From Cytophagales bacterium (lineage in GTDB: Bacteria > Bacteroidota > Bacteroidia > Cytophagales > Spirosomataceae), in NCBI GenBank assembly GCA_013298125.1, contig JAAFJP010000018.1, forward strand, positions 1 to 64,000: a DNA stretch of 64,000 nt, written 5' to 3'. Below the pieces are notes generated by a model. The model ran no database searches. It worked only from the letters and a program-made list of their open reading frames with translations, and was not told the origin of the DNA. A program made the position numbers and the translations under genes. This document shows, one piece after another, positions 10,347 to 19,448 of this stretch. Numbering within the stretch: the stretch's first letter is position 1; each line of letters starts with the position of its first letter.

Positions 10347-10736
10347 ATGGCAGAAGTAACCAATACATTAGGAAGAAGAAAGACAGCCGTTGCACGTCTT
10401 TATATGACTCCAGGCAAAGGCGAATATTCAATAAATGGTCGTTCGTTGGAAAACTATTTTCCATCAGAAATCCTTAGAATTATCGTTAATCAACCATTTG
10501 CTTTGACTAAGACCGAAGGGACTTATGATGTTAAAGTAAACATGGGCGGTGGCGGAATCAAAGGTCAAGCGGAAGCACTTCGTTTGGCTATCTCACGTGC
10601 ATTACAAGAAATTGATGCAGAACGTCGTCCAGCTCTGAAAAAAGAAGGATTCCTTACTCGTGACCCACGTATGGTTGAGCGTAAGAAACCTGGTCAGAGA
10701 AAAGCACGTAAGAAATTCCAATTCTCGAAACGTTAA
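10347..10736 (+). CDS. rpsI: 30S ribosomal protein S9
   Basis: This 129-residue protein is full-length S9. It begins with the family signature [14 protein letters not shown], has the [20 protein letters not shown] segment, and ends in the basic tail [11 protein letters not shown] that reaches into the ribosomal P site. It follows rplM by 127 bases, as in most bacteria. That spacer contains a run of repeated 'cttaaaa' words and no obvious promoter, so co-transcription with rplM is likely. Confidence 0.97.
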   Translation: MAEVTNTLGRRKTAVARLYMTPGKGEYSINGRSLENYFPSEILRIIVNQPFALTKTEGTYDVKVNMGGGGIKGQAEALRLAISRALQEIDAERRPALKKEGFLTRDPRMVERKKPGQRKARKKFQFSKR

Positions 10737-10742
10737 TATTTG

Positions 10743-10822
10743 GTTATTGGTTTATTGGTTACTGGTTATTAGATTTAGACATTTTCTATTCACTAATAAC
10801 CAGTAACCAATAAACCAATAAC
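10743..10822. repeat. Perfect 30-bp inverted repeat built of iterated 'attggtt' words
   Basis: Bases 10743-10772 are an exact reverse complement of 10793-10822, with a 20-base loop. The arms are low-complexity, built from repeats of words such as ttattggtt and actggtt; more of the same words appear at ~10940-10980 just before rpsB. No T-tract follows, so it is not a standard terminator. It may act as a processing or attenuation structure between rpsI and rpsB. Confidence 0.8.
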
Positions 10823-10840
10823 TATTATTATACTCATTGA

Positions 10841-10880
10841 CAAGACTTACAGTGACCGGTGTCTTGCCAATATTTTTTTA
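10841..10880 (+). terminator. Hairpin plus T-tract upstream of rpsB (terminator or attenuator)
   Basis: CAAGAC (10841-10846) pairs with GTCTTG (10861-10866), followed closely by a seven-T run within 10871-10880. It lies 105 bases upstream of rpsB, between rpsI and rpsB. It could terminate the rplM-rpsI transcript or form part of an S2 leader. The stem is short, so confidence is low. Confidence 0.35.
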
Positions 10881-10984
10881 TCAATTCATATCTAAATTTT
10901 AGAGTTAGAAGTATTTGTTATTTTTATCAAAATTATTCGTAACTAACTGATAACCAATAACTAATAACCAATAACTAACAAAAA

Positions 10985-11788
10985 ATGGCACAATTAGAAT
11001 ACAAAGAATTATTAGATGCTGGTGTTCACTTTGGACACTTAACACGTAAGTGGGATCCAAGAATGGCTCCGTTTATTTTCATGGAAAAAAACGGTATTCA
11101 CATTCTTGATTTGAACAAAACTTTGGGTTGTTTAGATGAGGCTTGCAATGCTATCAAAGGTGTTGTACGTTCTGGACGTAAAGTGATGTTCGTGGCTACC
11201 AAGAAACAAGCTCAGGAGATTGTTTCAGAAGAAGCTCGTCGTTTGAAAATGCCTTATGTTACTGACCGTTGGTTGGGAGGTATGCTTACTAACTTTCAAA
11301 CAGTTAGAAAGTCTATCAAGAAAATGGGTACAATCGACAAAATGTTGAAAGACGAAGTTACTGTGAAAGCGTTAGCAAAGCGTGAGCGTTTGATGATGTC
11401 TCGTGACAGAGAGAAAATGGAAAGAGTATTGGGTGGTATCACCGAATTGACTCGTCTTCCTGCCGCTCTTTTCGTGGTGGACGTTAAGCGTGAGCATATT
11501 GCGGTTGCAGAAGCACAACGTTTGGGTATTCCAGTATTTGCGATGTGTGATACTAACTCAAATCCAGACTTAGTAGATTTCCCAATCCCAGCTAATGATG
11601 ATGCTTATAAGTCAATCGCTTTGATTACTTTGGCAATTGGTAAGGCTATCGAAGAAGGTTTGATGGAACGCAAGCAAGATAAAGACGATGCTCGTATGGC
11701 TGAGGAGGAAGAGGCTAAACGTTTAGTGGACGAAGAGGCAGCGAAAGAAGCAGCGAAGGTTGCGGCTAAGTATGAGAAAGAAGACTAA
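10985..11788 (+). CDS. rpsB: 30S ribosomal protein S2
   Basis: This 267-residue protein is full-length S2. Recognisable blocks are the N-terminal LLDAGVHFGHLTRKWDPRM, KKQAQEIVSEEA, DRWLGGMLTNFQTV and PVFAMCDTNSNPDLVDFPIPANDDA. The C-terminus is a charged Glu/Lys/Ala-rich tail (from about residue 225), as in other Bacteroidota S2 proteins. S2 binds the small-subunit platform and recruits S1. It precedes tsf, the conserved rpsB-tsf pair. Confidence 0.97.
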   Translation: MAQLEYKELLDAGVHFGHLTRKWDPRMAPFIFMEKNGIHILDLNKTLGCLDEACNAIKGVVRSGRKVMFVATKKQAQEIVSEEARRLKMPYVTDRWLGGMLTNFQTVRKSIKKMGTIDKMLKDEVTVKALAKRERLMMSRDREKMERVLGGITELTRLPAALFVVDVKREHIAVAEAQRLGIPVFAMCDTNSNPDLVDFPIPANDDAYKSIALITLAIGKAIEEGLMERKQDKDDARMAEEEEAKRLVDEEAAKEAAKVAAKYEKED

Positions 11789-11874
11789 GAGTATATCTAA
11801 GTTAAAGTAATTTTCAATTCTCAATGTTCAATTTTAAATGTTCAAGTAAATTGAAAATACTCTTCTGAAATTAT

Positions 11875-11902
11875 AACAGCCCATGGACTTCTGTGGGCTG
11901 TT
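11875..11902 (+). promoter_or_regulatory. Hairpin between rpsB and tsf
   Basis: AACAGCCCA (11875-11883) pairs perfectly with TGGGCTGTT (11894-11902) around a 10-base loop. Only short T runs follow, so it is either a weak terminator that lowers tsf expression or an RNA-processing hairpin. It is the only strong structure in the 183-base spacer. Confidence 0.5.
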
Positions 11903-11971
11903 CCTTTAAAGAATAAATCAACTTTTTAGAATTGTATTTATGACAATTCTGAATCTAAAATAAATAAAACG

Positions 11972-12805
11972 ATGGCTATTTCAGCAGCAGACGTTAATAA
12001 ATTAAGACAAATGACAGGTTCGGGCATGATGGACTGTAAAAAAGCCCTTACCGAAGCAGGTGGTGATTTTGAAGCCGCTATTGATATTCTCCGTAAAGCT
12101 GGTCAAAAAGTGGCAGCGAAACGTGCAGATAATGAAACTAACGAAGGTACTGTATTAATCGCAATTAGTGCTGACGGAACAAATGGTAAATTAGTAGCTT
12201 TGGCTTGTGAAACTGAGCCAGTTTCAAAGGTTGCTGATTTTACTAACTTAGCATCAGCTTTATTGGCTTCTGCGGTGGCTAATAACGTTGCTGATAAAGA
12301 TGCTTTGATGGCTTCTACTTTGGCTGATGGACGTGTTGCACAAGAAGCAATGGTTGAATTAACTGGTAAAATTGGTGAGAAAATCACGATTGCTGGTTAT
12401 GAAAACGTTACGGCTGACCAAGTGGTTTCTTATATTCACTCGAACAATAAAATTGGTGTTTTGGTAGCGTTCACAAACGTACAAGGAACTGATGTTCAGG
12501 AAGTTGGAAAAGATATTGCTATGCAAATCACAGCGATGAAGCCAGTGGCTTTGGATAAAGACGGTGTTGATTCGGCAACGATTGAGCGTGAAATTGAAAT
12601 TGGTCGTGACCAAGCTCGTCAAGAAGGAAAACCAGAAGCGATGTTGGATAAAATTGCAGCGGGTAGATTAGAGAAATTCTATAAGGAATCTACTTTGTTG
12701 AGCCAACAGTTTGTAAAAGACGGTTCAATCAATATCAAACAATTATTAGAGCAAACTCAAAAAGGATTGACTATTAGTTCTTTCAAGAGAATTGCTTTGG
12801 TGTAA
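11972..12805 (+). CDS. tsf: Translation elongation factor Ts
   Basis: This 277-residue protein is EF-Ts, the nucleotide-exchange factor that releases GDP from EF-Tu. The N-terminal UBA-like domain carries LRQMTGSGMMDCKKAL, and the dimerisation core contains LVALACETEPVSK and the conserved HIASVN-like region as YIHSNNKIGVLV. The C-terminus has LLSQQFVKDGSINIKQLL, the usual family ending. It is the last gene of the ribosomal cluster, followed by a strong terminator. Confidence 0.96.
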   Translation: MAISAADVNKLRQMTGSGMMDCKKALTEAGGDFEAAIDILRKAGQKVAAKRADNETNEGTVLIAISADGTNGKLVALACETEPVSKVADFTNLASALLASAVANNVADKDALMASTLADGRVAQEAMVELTGKIGEKITIAGYENVTADQVVSYIHSNNKIGVLVAFTNVQGTDVQEVGKDIAMQITAMKPVALDKDGVDSATIEREIEIGRDQARQEGKPEAMLDKIAAGRLEKFYKESTLLSQQFVKDGSINIKQLLEQTQKGLTISSFKRIALV

Positions 12806-12826
12806 TTTGAATTGAAAAAAATACAG

Positions 12827-12867
12827 AAAGCGGTCTGCGAATCTTTTGATTTGCAGACCGCTTTTTT
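12827..12867 (+). terminator. Rho-independent terminator after tsf
   Basis: A 17-base stem with one mismatch pairs 12827-12843 (core AAAGCGGTCTGC) with 12848-12864 (core GCAGACCGCTTT) across a four-base loop, followed by a T run. It closes the rplM-rpsI-rpsB-tsf unit. Confidence 0.9.
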
Positions 12868-12940
12868 GTTTGCAAATATCCATCAAATACCCATAATATT
12901 TCAGTAATTTGCAACCTTGATTTATTCTCTAATGTTGAAG

Positions 12941-13080
12941 CTGTTTAAACTTTTCGTTTCGTTGTAAATAGTTTCATTTTTAAACCTACTCGCCCAAAAT
13001 TTATTCAAAGACTGTGCGTCCCAATAGTGTGCTATTCTACATGAATTTCAGACGAGTAGATTCAAAATAAATTTAATTTT
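12941..13080 (-). repeat. Dispersed palindromic element, copy 1
   Basis: The reverse complement of this stretch aligns with the element at 26676-26835. Shared blocks are AACTATTTACAACGAAA, AGTTTAAACAG, AATAAATTTTGGGC/GTAAATTTTGGGC and GAATAGC. It fills most of the gap between the tsf terminator and sbcD. It encodes nothing; the terminal inverted repeat seen in copy 2 is not recognisable at its right end. No other gene is supported in 12868-13128. Confidence 0.65.
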
Positions 13081-13128
13081 CATCGGTGCGACAAATCGCT
13101 CAAAACGCAAAGATTAAACCGCTTCATT

Positions 13129-14361
13129 ATGAAAATCCTACATACCGCCGACTGGCATTTGGGTAAACGCCTTGATACTTTTTCTCGTTTGGAAGAGCAA
13201 CGAGAAGTCCTCCAAGAAATCTGTGATATTGCTGACAGTGAAGCCGTTGAGGCAGTCATTGTGGCGGGTGATTTATTCGATAATTTCAATCCATCTTCTG
13301 AGGCTACTGAGTTGTTATACAGCACTTTACACTGTTTGTCGAGTAATGGAAAGCGGGCAATTATTGCCATTGCGGGGAATCATGATTCGCCCGAACGCAT
13401 AGAAGTTCCCGATGCCTTGGCACGTGCTTGTGGGATTATTTTTGTGGGTTATCCCAATACTGAAATCAAATCTTTTCGTACCCAAGCGGGTGTGGAAGTC
13501 ACTAAAACTGACAAAGGTTTTGTAGAATTAAAACTGCCCGAAAGCCCTTTTCCTTTACGTCTGATTCTGACTCCTTATGCCAACGAATTACGCTTGAAAA
13601 AAGACTTAGGAGCGGAGGAATCGGAGGATGCTTTGCGGGTTCATTTACAAAATCATTGGCAGGAATTGGCAGATAAGTATTTTGATAATCAAGGAGTTAA
13701 TATCTTGGCAACGCACTTATTTTTCATGAAAAAAGGAGGCGAACAACCCGAAGAACCCGAAGACGAAAAACCGATTCTACACGTAGGAGGGGCATCGGCA
13801 ATTTATTCAGAAAATATCCCTGTCCAGACGCAATATGTGGCTCTTGGACACTTACATCGTTATCAGATTATTGACAAAAAACCTTGCCCGATTGTGTATT
13901 CGAGTAGTCCGTTGGCGTATAGTTTTGCGGAATCTAATCAGACAAAATATGTGGTTTTGCTGAACGCTGAACCTGATAAACCTATTGATTATCAGCCGAT
14001 TGCTTTAACAAAAGGCAAAAAACTTTTGCGTGGAAAGTTTGATAATATTGATGAAGCCGTAGCGTGGTTAGAAGAACATTCGGAGGATTTAGTCGAGATT
14101 ACGATTGTCTCAGAAAATTATTTGGAAGTTACCGACAAAAGGCGTTTGTTAGATGCTCACACGGGTTTGATTCAGATTATTCCAGAGATAAAATCACAAG
14201 GCGGAGACACGCAAGAAGGCGTACAAATCGACTTGACGATGGGCATGGAGGAGTTGTTTGTGGCTTATTTCAAACAGCATAGTAAGTATGGGAAGGGGCA
14301 ACAAGAGCCTTCAAAAGGATTGATGGCGATGTTTAGGGAGGTGCAGGGGGAGGATGATTAA
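13129..14361 (+). CDS. sbcD: Nuclease SbcCD subunit D (Mre11-type exonuclease)
   Basis: This 410-residue protein has the calcineurin-like phosphoesterase motifs of SbcD/Mre11: D8 and H10 in HTADWHLGK, D48 in GDLFDNF, N84-H85-D86 in GNHDSPER, H196 in THLFF, and H241/H243 in GHLHR. These residues bind two Mn ions and catalyse 3'-5' exonuclease and hairpin-opening endonuclease activity. The C-terminal capping domain follows. It sits 17 bases upstream of sbcC, its obligate partner, so one operon is clear. The complex processes palindromes and hairpins, notable in a window so rich in them. Confidence 0.96.
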   Translation: MKILHTADWHLGKRLDTFSRLEEQREVLQEICDIADSEAVEAVIVAGDLFDNFNPSSEATELLYSTLHCLSSNGKRAIIAIAGNHDSPERIEVPDALARACGIIFVGYPNTEIKSFRTQAGVEVTKTDKGFVELKLPESPFPLRLILTPYANELRLKKDLGAEESEDALRVHLQNHWQELADKYFDNQGVNILATHLFFMKKGGEQPEEPEDEKPILHVGGASAIYSENIPVQTQYVALGHLHRYQIIDKKPCPIVYSSSPLAYSFAESNQTKYVVLLNAEPDKPIDYQPIALTKGKKLLRGKFDNIDEAVAWLEEHSEDLVEITIVSENYLEVTDKRRLLDAHTGLIQIIPEIKSQGGDTQEGVQIDLTMGMEELFVAYFKQHSKYGKGQQEPSKGLMAMFREVQGEDD

Positions 14362-14378
14362 ACTTAAAACACAAAAAA

Positions 14379-17300
14379 ATGATACCCAAATACCTAAAAA
14401 TCAAAGGTTTATATTCATACAAAACCGAACAAGAAATCCATTTTGACCAACTGACGGAGGCAGCTTTGTTTGGGATTTTTGGCTCGGTGGGCAGTGGGAA
14501 GTCTTCTATTTTGGAGGCGATTACCTTTGCCTTGTATGGGGACACGGAACGCCTCAACAACAAGGGCGATGACCGCACCTACAACATGATGAACCTGCGT
14601 TCGGATGATTTGAGCATTGATTTTGAATGTTTGGCGGGTAAGGATGCGGAACATTATAGGTTTTCGGTGCGAGGGAAACGGAACTCTAAGAATTTTATGG
14701 ACGTGAAGACCTTTGAGCGAAAGGCGTACCTAAAAATGAATGATGAATGGAGTCCGATTACAGCGGATGATGTGGCGGAGAAGGTGATTGGGCTGAGTTA
14801 TGAGAATTTCCGTAGGACGATTATCATTCCGCAGGGGCGTTTTCAGGAATTTATTGAGCTGCGGGACAATGACCGTACCAAGATGATGAAGGAACTTTTC
14901 AACTTGGATAAATACGATTTAAGTCGAAAAGTGGGGAGTTTGAATAGTAAAAATAAGTTGCTCTTGGAAAATCTAAAAGGGCAATTAGTGTCTCTGGGCG
15001 ATGCTACGCCCGATATGGTGGTACATCATGAGTTTGAATTGAAGGTGGCTCGTCAGGAAATCAAGGTTTTATCCGAGGATTTGGCTGAACAAATGGTATT
15101 CGACAAAACCCTAACCGACCTCCGACAAGCCAACGAAAAAATCCAAAACCTGACCACACAATTGACTGATTTGTACAGTAAAAAAGGCTCTTTTATTCTG
15201 AAAGAAAATAACCTAAAAACCTATGAAATCTGTGCGAGACAATTTAAGTCATTATTGGATTTGAAGCAATCAAATCAGGTAACGTTTGAACGGAATCAGG
15301 AGGTTTTTGTTCAACATAAAAAACGCTTGGAAGCTATTGAATTATTGGTCGTAGAAGATAAAAATAAACTCGAAATCTTACGCCCAAAATACGAACAAAA
15401 AGAAACCCTACTGACCGAAGCAAAGGACTTAGAAACAGTCATTGAAATACTGGAAAATCAAACCCAATTATCCAAAAAATCAGGGTCAGTCGCACGTGGT
15501 TTAGAGATACAAAAAGCGAAGGAAGAAGAACTGGTTTTACTGAAAAATCAAAAACAAGACCTTGAAAATCAAAATGATAAATTAAAATCAGAATTACCTG
15601 ATATTCAAGAATTTAGTTCTGTAAAATCATGGTTCAATGAAGCTGATTCTTTGCAAAATATCAAGAAAAACACCAAAGAAGAAGCTGAAAATTTACAGAA
15701 AGAAATCGTCAGACAAAAAGATATTTTAGTAGAAAAAATTAAGGAAATAAATCAAGCGTTTTCCTTAGTAATTCCTCTGGATTGTACGACAGAAGTTTTA
15801 GAAAATGCCTTTTCTGAATTACAAAAAAACAACGAAAAAGAGCAAAATATCCTGACCGAAAAATTACAAAATCTGAATACTCAGTTAGCCTTACAACAAT
15901 ACGCCACCGACCTAAAAGATGGCGAAGAATGTCCTTTGTGTGGTGCTGTACATCACCCAGGATTAGCGGAGGGTGGGCATGATTTTTCGACTGAAATTCA
16001 AACAATTAGAACTAAAATCGCTGAATTACAAAAACTTCCCGCCCGCATACGTACCGCCCAAATGCCCGTGGAAAAGATTTTTGTGGAGATTACGAACTTA
16101 GAAAAAAACAAAATTTCAATTAAAAATCGTTGGGAAGAAATCAAGCAAAAAATTGATACTCACGAGCAAGGTTTTATTTGGTCAAAATTCAATAAAAATG
16201 ATAAAGAAGGTTTTGACAAAATCTTTAATTCAGTATCGGTTTTACAGAAACAAATCACTGATAATGAAACGATTACTAGAAATTTAGGCATAAAATTAGA
16301 GCAAGATACTCAAACCAAAATCAAGGATATTGATACGCCTTTGATGAATCTACAAAATGAGATTTCAGGCTTAAAAATCACGATAGAAACGCTCACGAAA
16401 CAACTGAGTAAAATACAATTCTCAGACTATGAAAAACAGTCGAAAGAAACCGTTTTATCACAAATAAAAAATCTCAAAACGCAGTACGAAAGCATCAAAA
16501 CGGACTTTGAAATTACCCAAAAAAAGGTCTTAGATTTTGAACAAGAAAAAAGTGCCATTTCAGGAAGTCAAAAAACGCTATCTGATGTTTTGGAAGAAGC
16601 TAAAAAAGAGCTATCAGTTTTTCAACAAAACATTGATAATCTGTTAGTTAGCAACAGTTTCGAGTCTGAAAATTGGGTACTTGAAATCTTGAAACAAAGC
16701 TTAGATATTGATGCCGAACGCAAAGCAATCGAGGAGTTTACCAACCTCTTGAAAACCACCGAAGAATCCTTAGAAAACCTCAAAAAAGACTTCGGGAGTT
16801 ATACGTATGATGCTGAAAAACATCAAGTCATCATCTTGAAAATTAAGGAATTAGAAGGCAAATTAAACTTTCAACGTACCGAAGAGGGTAGAATTGGAGG
16901 GGTTTTGAAGAAAGTACAAGAAGACTTAGCCAAGAAAACCAGTCTTTTGAAGGAACAAGAAAATCTCGAAATCAGAGAGAAACACTTGGCAGACTTGGCA
17001 GGACTTTTCAGAGGAAATGGCTTTGTAGATTTTGTGTCGAGTGTGCATTTGCAGAATCTTTGTAATAATGCTAACGTTCGTTTCCACAAAATGACTCGTC
17101 AACAACTGCATTTGGAGTTGGGCGACGACAATAGTTTTTGGGTTCGAGATATGCTAAATGGCGGGAAATCAAGGCTTTTAAAGACGCTTTCGGGAGGACA
17201 GAAATTCCAGGCGGCTTTGTCCTTAGCTTTGGCTTTGGCAGACAATATTCATACCCTCACGGAGTCTAAACACAACTTTTTCTTCTTAGACGAAGGTTTT

Positions 17301-17477
17301 GGTTCGTTAGATAGAGACTCGCTACAAATCGTTTTTGAGACCTTGAAATCCTTACGCAAAGAAAACAGAATAGTAGGCGTAATCTCGCACGTAGAGGATT
17401 TACAGCAAGAAATTGATAGGTATTTGTTGGTTCGGAATGATGAAGAATTGGGGAGCGTTATTTCAATTATCAATTAA
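14379..17477 (+). CDS. sbcC: Nuclease SbcCD subunit C (Rad50-type ATPase)
   Basis: This 1032-residue SMC-like ATPase has Walker A GSVGSGKSS at residues 35-43. Long coiled-coil arms flank a zinc-hook CPLCG (C518 and C521), with an ABC signature LSGGQ at 937-941 and Walker B FFFLDEGFG (D971-E972). Two proteins dimerise through the hook and gate DNA access to SbcD. Length and domain order are normal. It is preceded by sbcD and closed by a strong bidirectional terminator. Confidence 0.96.
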   Translation: MIPKYLKIKGLYSYKTEQEIHFDQLTEAALFGIFGSVGSGKSSILEAITFALYGDTERLNNKGDDRTYNMMNLRSDDLSIDFECLAGKDAEHYRFSVRGKRNSKNFMDVKTFERKAYLKMNDEWSPITADDVAEKVIGLSYENFRRTIIIPQGRFQEFIELRDNDRTKMMKELFNLDKYDLSRKVGSLNSKNKLLLENLKGQLVSLGDATPDMVVHHEFELKVARQEIKVLSEDLAEQMVFDKTLTDLRQANEKIQNLTTQLTDLYSKKGSFILKENNLKTYEICARQFKSLLDLKQSNQVTFERNQEVFVQHKKRLEAIELLVVEDKNKLEILRPKYEQKETLLTEAKDLETVIEILENQTQLSKKSGSVARGLEIQKAKEEELVLLKNQKQDLENQNDKLKSELPDIQEFSSVKSWFNEADSLQNIKKNTKEEAENLQKEIVRQKDILVEKIKEINQAFSLVIPLDCTTEVLENAFSELQKNNEKEQNILTEKLQNLNTQLALQQYATDLKDGEECPLCGAVHHPGLAEGGHDFSTEIQTIRTKIAELQKLPARIRTAQMPVEKIFVEITNLEKNKISIKNRWEEIKQKIDTHEQGFIWSKFNKNDKEGFDKIFNSVSVLQKQITDNETITRNLGIKLEQDTQTKIKDIDTPLMNLQNEISGLKITIETLTKQLSKIQFSDYEKQSKETVLSQIKNLKTQYESIKTDFEITQKKVLDFEQEKSAISGSQKTLSDVLEEAKKELSVFQQNIDNLLVSNSFESENWVLEILKQSLDIDAERKAIEEFTNLLKTTEESLENLKKDFGSYTYDAEKHQVIILKIKELEGKLNFQRTEEGRIGGVLKKVQEDLAKKTSLLKEQENLEIREKHLADLAGLFRGNGFVDFVSSVHLQNLCNNANVRFHKMTRQQLHLELGDDNSFWVRDMLNGGKSRLLKTLSGGQKFQAALSLALALADNIHTLTESKHNFFFLDEGFGSLDRDSLQIVFETLKSLRKENRIVGVISHVEDLQQEIDRYLLVRNDEELGSVISIIN

Positions 17478-17496
17478 CAGGGAACAATTATCAGTT

Positions 17497-17546
17497 AAAA
17501 AGGAGTTGATTTTCAGAACTTTACGTTCCAAAATCAACTCCTTTTT
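17497..17546. terminator. Bidirectional terminator between sbcC and a convergent gene
   Basis: A perfect 17-bp stem (AAAAAGGAGTTGATTTT, 17497-17513, with its complement at 17530-17546) has a 16-base loop and A/T tracts on both sides. It serves sbcC on the plus strand and the convergent gene ending at 17562 on the minus strand. Confidence 0.93.
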
Positions 17547-17561
17547 ATAAATAACCAATAA

Positions 17562-18548
17562 CTACTTCACATCAAAAACCCCCTCTCCTATCCGATACCC
17601 TTCGGCATATAATTCGACGATGTGCTTGCCTTCTTTATATGCCTGCCCACGACTATACACAAACTCAACAGACTGATGAGAATTATCAAACGTAATCTTT
17701 TGTTTGGCTGTATAAGTGGTTTCTTTGCCTTTGTAACTAAACGTTCCTGAACCAGTTGCCATATCTGCCACGGCTGCCCCAGCGGGGTCGATAATTTTTA
17801 AATATATCGTTTTAGCTTCACGAGTTGTGATGGCATTTTCTTGCAAATAAAACGTAATCCGTACTTTGTCAACTTTTTTGGACTTATAAACCCCTCCATC
17901 ACTTTCTTTTCCTTTCGTTGAAATAGCGTAGATGTTCACACTCTCTGCACGTAAAGATGCCGCTTGTGATACTTTTTCGCTTAGGTCTCGGTTGCGGTTT
18001 TCGGCATCTCTGGCACGTTCAGCTAATTCTTTTTGTCTAATCGTAAAGGTCGTTGCGGAGTCGCTGAGGGCTTTTTGGGCAAAAGAAATACCCTCCAAAA
18101 GGTTTTTGGTTTCTTTGCTCAACGAGTCATTCTTGGCAACCAAAATTCCATTCTCTTTACGCAAAGTAACTAACTGAACATCTTTTTCACCTAAAAGCGT
18201 CATGTACTCTTTAATTTTCGACTCGTATTTTTTGACAGAAAAGCCCTCCATCTTCTGCAAAGCCAATTTATCCGCTTGCAACTGCGTTTTGGCTTGCATC
18301 AATTCTTCTACATTTCCCCCAAGTTTTTTGATTTCTATAATTTTGTTATTCAACTGATTTTCGATAGAATCTAACTTGGTATTTGCCGTCAGTAATTCTT
18401 TGGCTTGGGTAGTCGAAATATCCTGAACTTTATGATTGTTTTGGCGTTCACGAAAATACAAAAAGCCCAATGCCAAGGCTAAAAGCCCAAGGACTCCTAC
18501 GGCAATTTTGAGTTTATTTTCGGATTGTCTATTTGGATTATACTCCAT
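17562..18548 (-). CDS. Membrane-anchored coiled-coil protein of unknown function
   Basis: This 328-residue protein has a short cytoplasmic N-terminus, one transmembrane helix (about residues 14-32) and a long coiled coil (about 40-205, rich in Lys/Glu/Gln heptads). A C-terminal beta-rich domain follows (about 215-328: VRITFYLQEN, TIYLKIIDPAG, KQKITFDNS). Similar membrane-tethered coiled-coil proteins are widespread and uncharacterised in Cytophagales. It stands alone, convergent with sbcC and divergent from the PLP protein gene. I cannot assign a function. Confidence 0.85.
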   Translation of the reverse strand: MEYNPNRQSENKLKIAVGVLGLLALALGFLYFRERQNNHKVQDISTTQAKELLTANTKLDSIENQLNNKIIEIKKLGGNVEELMQAKTQLQADKLALQKMEGFSVKKYESKIKEYMTLLGEKDVQLVTLRKENGILVAKNDSLSKETKNLLEGISFAQKALSDSATTFTIRQKELAERARDAENRNRDLSEKVSQAASLRAESVNIYAISTKGKESDGGVYKSKKVDKVRITFYLQENAITTREAKTIYLKIIDPAGAAVADMATGSGTFSYKGKETTYTAKQKITFDNSHQSVEFVYSRGQAYKEGKHIVELYAEGYRIGEGVFDVK

Positions 18549-18685
18549 TGTGTGTTGATAAATTTATGGGTCGTATTAATGGAAACGTTTTTTCTGATTT
18601 TTTATTTACTATTAAAAACCAGAAAGTCTCTTTAATTTTACAAAACTAAGTTATTGAAACTGATAACGCAAAAAAATGTAATGTT

Positions 18686-18762
18686 AGTGATTGGTGATTA
18701 GTAAATAGTGATTAGCATTTGTTTAAGTAAGTCTAATCACTAATCACAACTCACTAATCACC
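18686..18762. repeat. Imperfect inverted repeat of iterated 'gtgattag' words
   Basis: The left arm repeats gtgattag/gtgattgg three times. The right arm carries the complement (ctaatcac, taatcacc) three times around a loop. It lies in the 224-base divergent spacer immediately upstream of the PLP-protein gene. No -33/-7 promoter is obvious inside it. Confidence 0.7.
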
Positions 18763-18772
18763 AAAAATAACA

Positions 18773-19441
18773 ATGAATATAACACAAAATATAGAAAAAA
18801 TCAAGTCGGAATTATCTGGTACATCTGCCCGTTTAATTGCTGTTACAAAAACTAAGCCATTAGCGGATTTACAAGCTGCCTACGACGGTAACTGTAAGGT
18901 TTTTGGAGAGAATAAAGTCCAAGAGATGGTCGAAAAATGGGAGGTTTTACCCAAAGACATCGAATGGCACCTGATTGGACATTTACAATCTAACAAAGTC
19001 AAATACATGGCTTCGTTTGTAGCAATGATTCATTCAGTAGATTCTTTGAAATTATTACAAGAAATTGATAAACAGGCACTTAAAAACAACAGAGTGATTG
19101 ATTGCTTACTGCAAATCTACATTGCCAAAGAAGAAACTAAATTTGGATTATCCGAAGACGAAGCCCGTGAAATTTTGGATTCAGAAGAATTTAAAGCCAT
19201 GAAAAATGTGAGAATTGTAGGCGTTATGGGTATGGCAACTTTTACTGATAATCAAGAACAAATCCGATTAGAATTCAGAGGATTAAAAGCCTTTTTTGAG
19301 AATTTAAAAGCCCAATATGCTCCTACCGAAAACCTACAACTCAGCGAAGTTTCGATGGGTATGTCGGGTGATTTTTTGATTGCGGCAGAAGAAGGCTCTA
19401 CGCTTGTGCGTGTGGGGTCAGCTATTTTTGGGAGTCGGTAA
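18773..19441 (+). CDS. YggS/PROSC family pyridoxal phosphate homeostasis protein
   Basis: This 222-residue alanine-racemase-fold protein has the PLP lysine K26 in AVTKTKP. Family blocks GENKVQE, WHLIGHLQSNKVKY, IHSVDS, GVMGMATF and LSMGMSGDF are present, and the protein ends with GSAIFGSR. Homologues bind PLP without enzymatic turnover and buffer free PLP in the cytoplasm. The length is typical. It appears monocistronic on the plus strand, convergent with the gene ending at 19449. Confidence 0.95.
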   Translation: MNITQNIEKIKSELSGTSARLIAVTKTKPLADLQAAYDGNCKVFGENKVQEMVEKWEVLPKDIEWHLIGHLQSNKVKYMASFVAMIHSVDSLKLLQEIDKQALKNNRVIDCLLQIYIAKEETKFGLSEDEAREILDSEEFKAMKNVRIVGVMGMATFTDNQEQIRLEFRGLKAFFENLKAQYAPTENLQLSEVSMGMSGDFLIAAEEGSTLVRVGSAIFGSR

Positions 19442-19448
19442 ATGGCAT

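Noticed and set aside
13080-13370. Minus-strand open frame opposite the sbcD start
   Set aside because: It is a shadow of the sbcD frame with no recognisable protein features.
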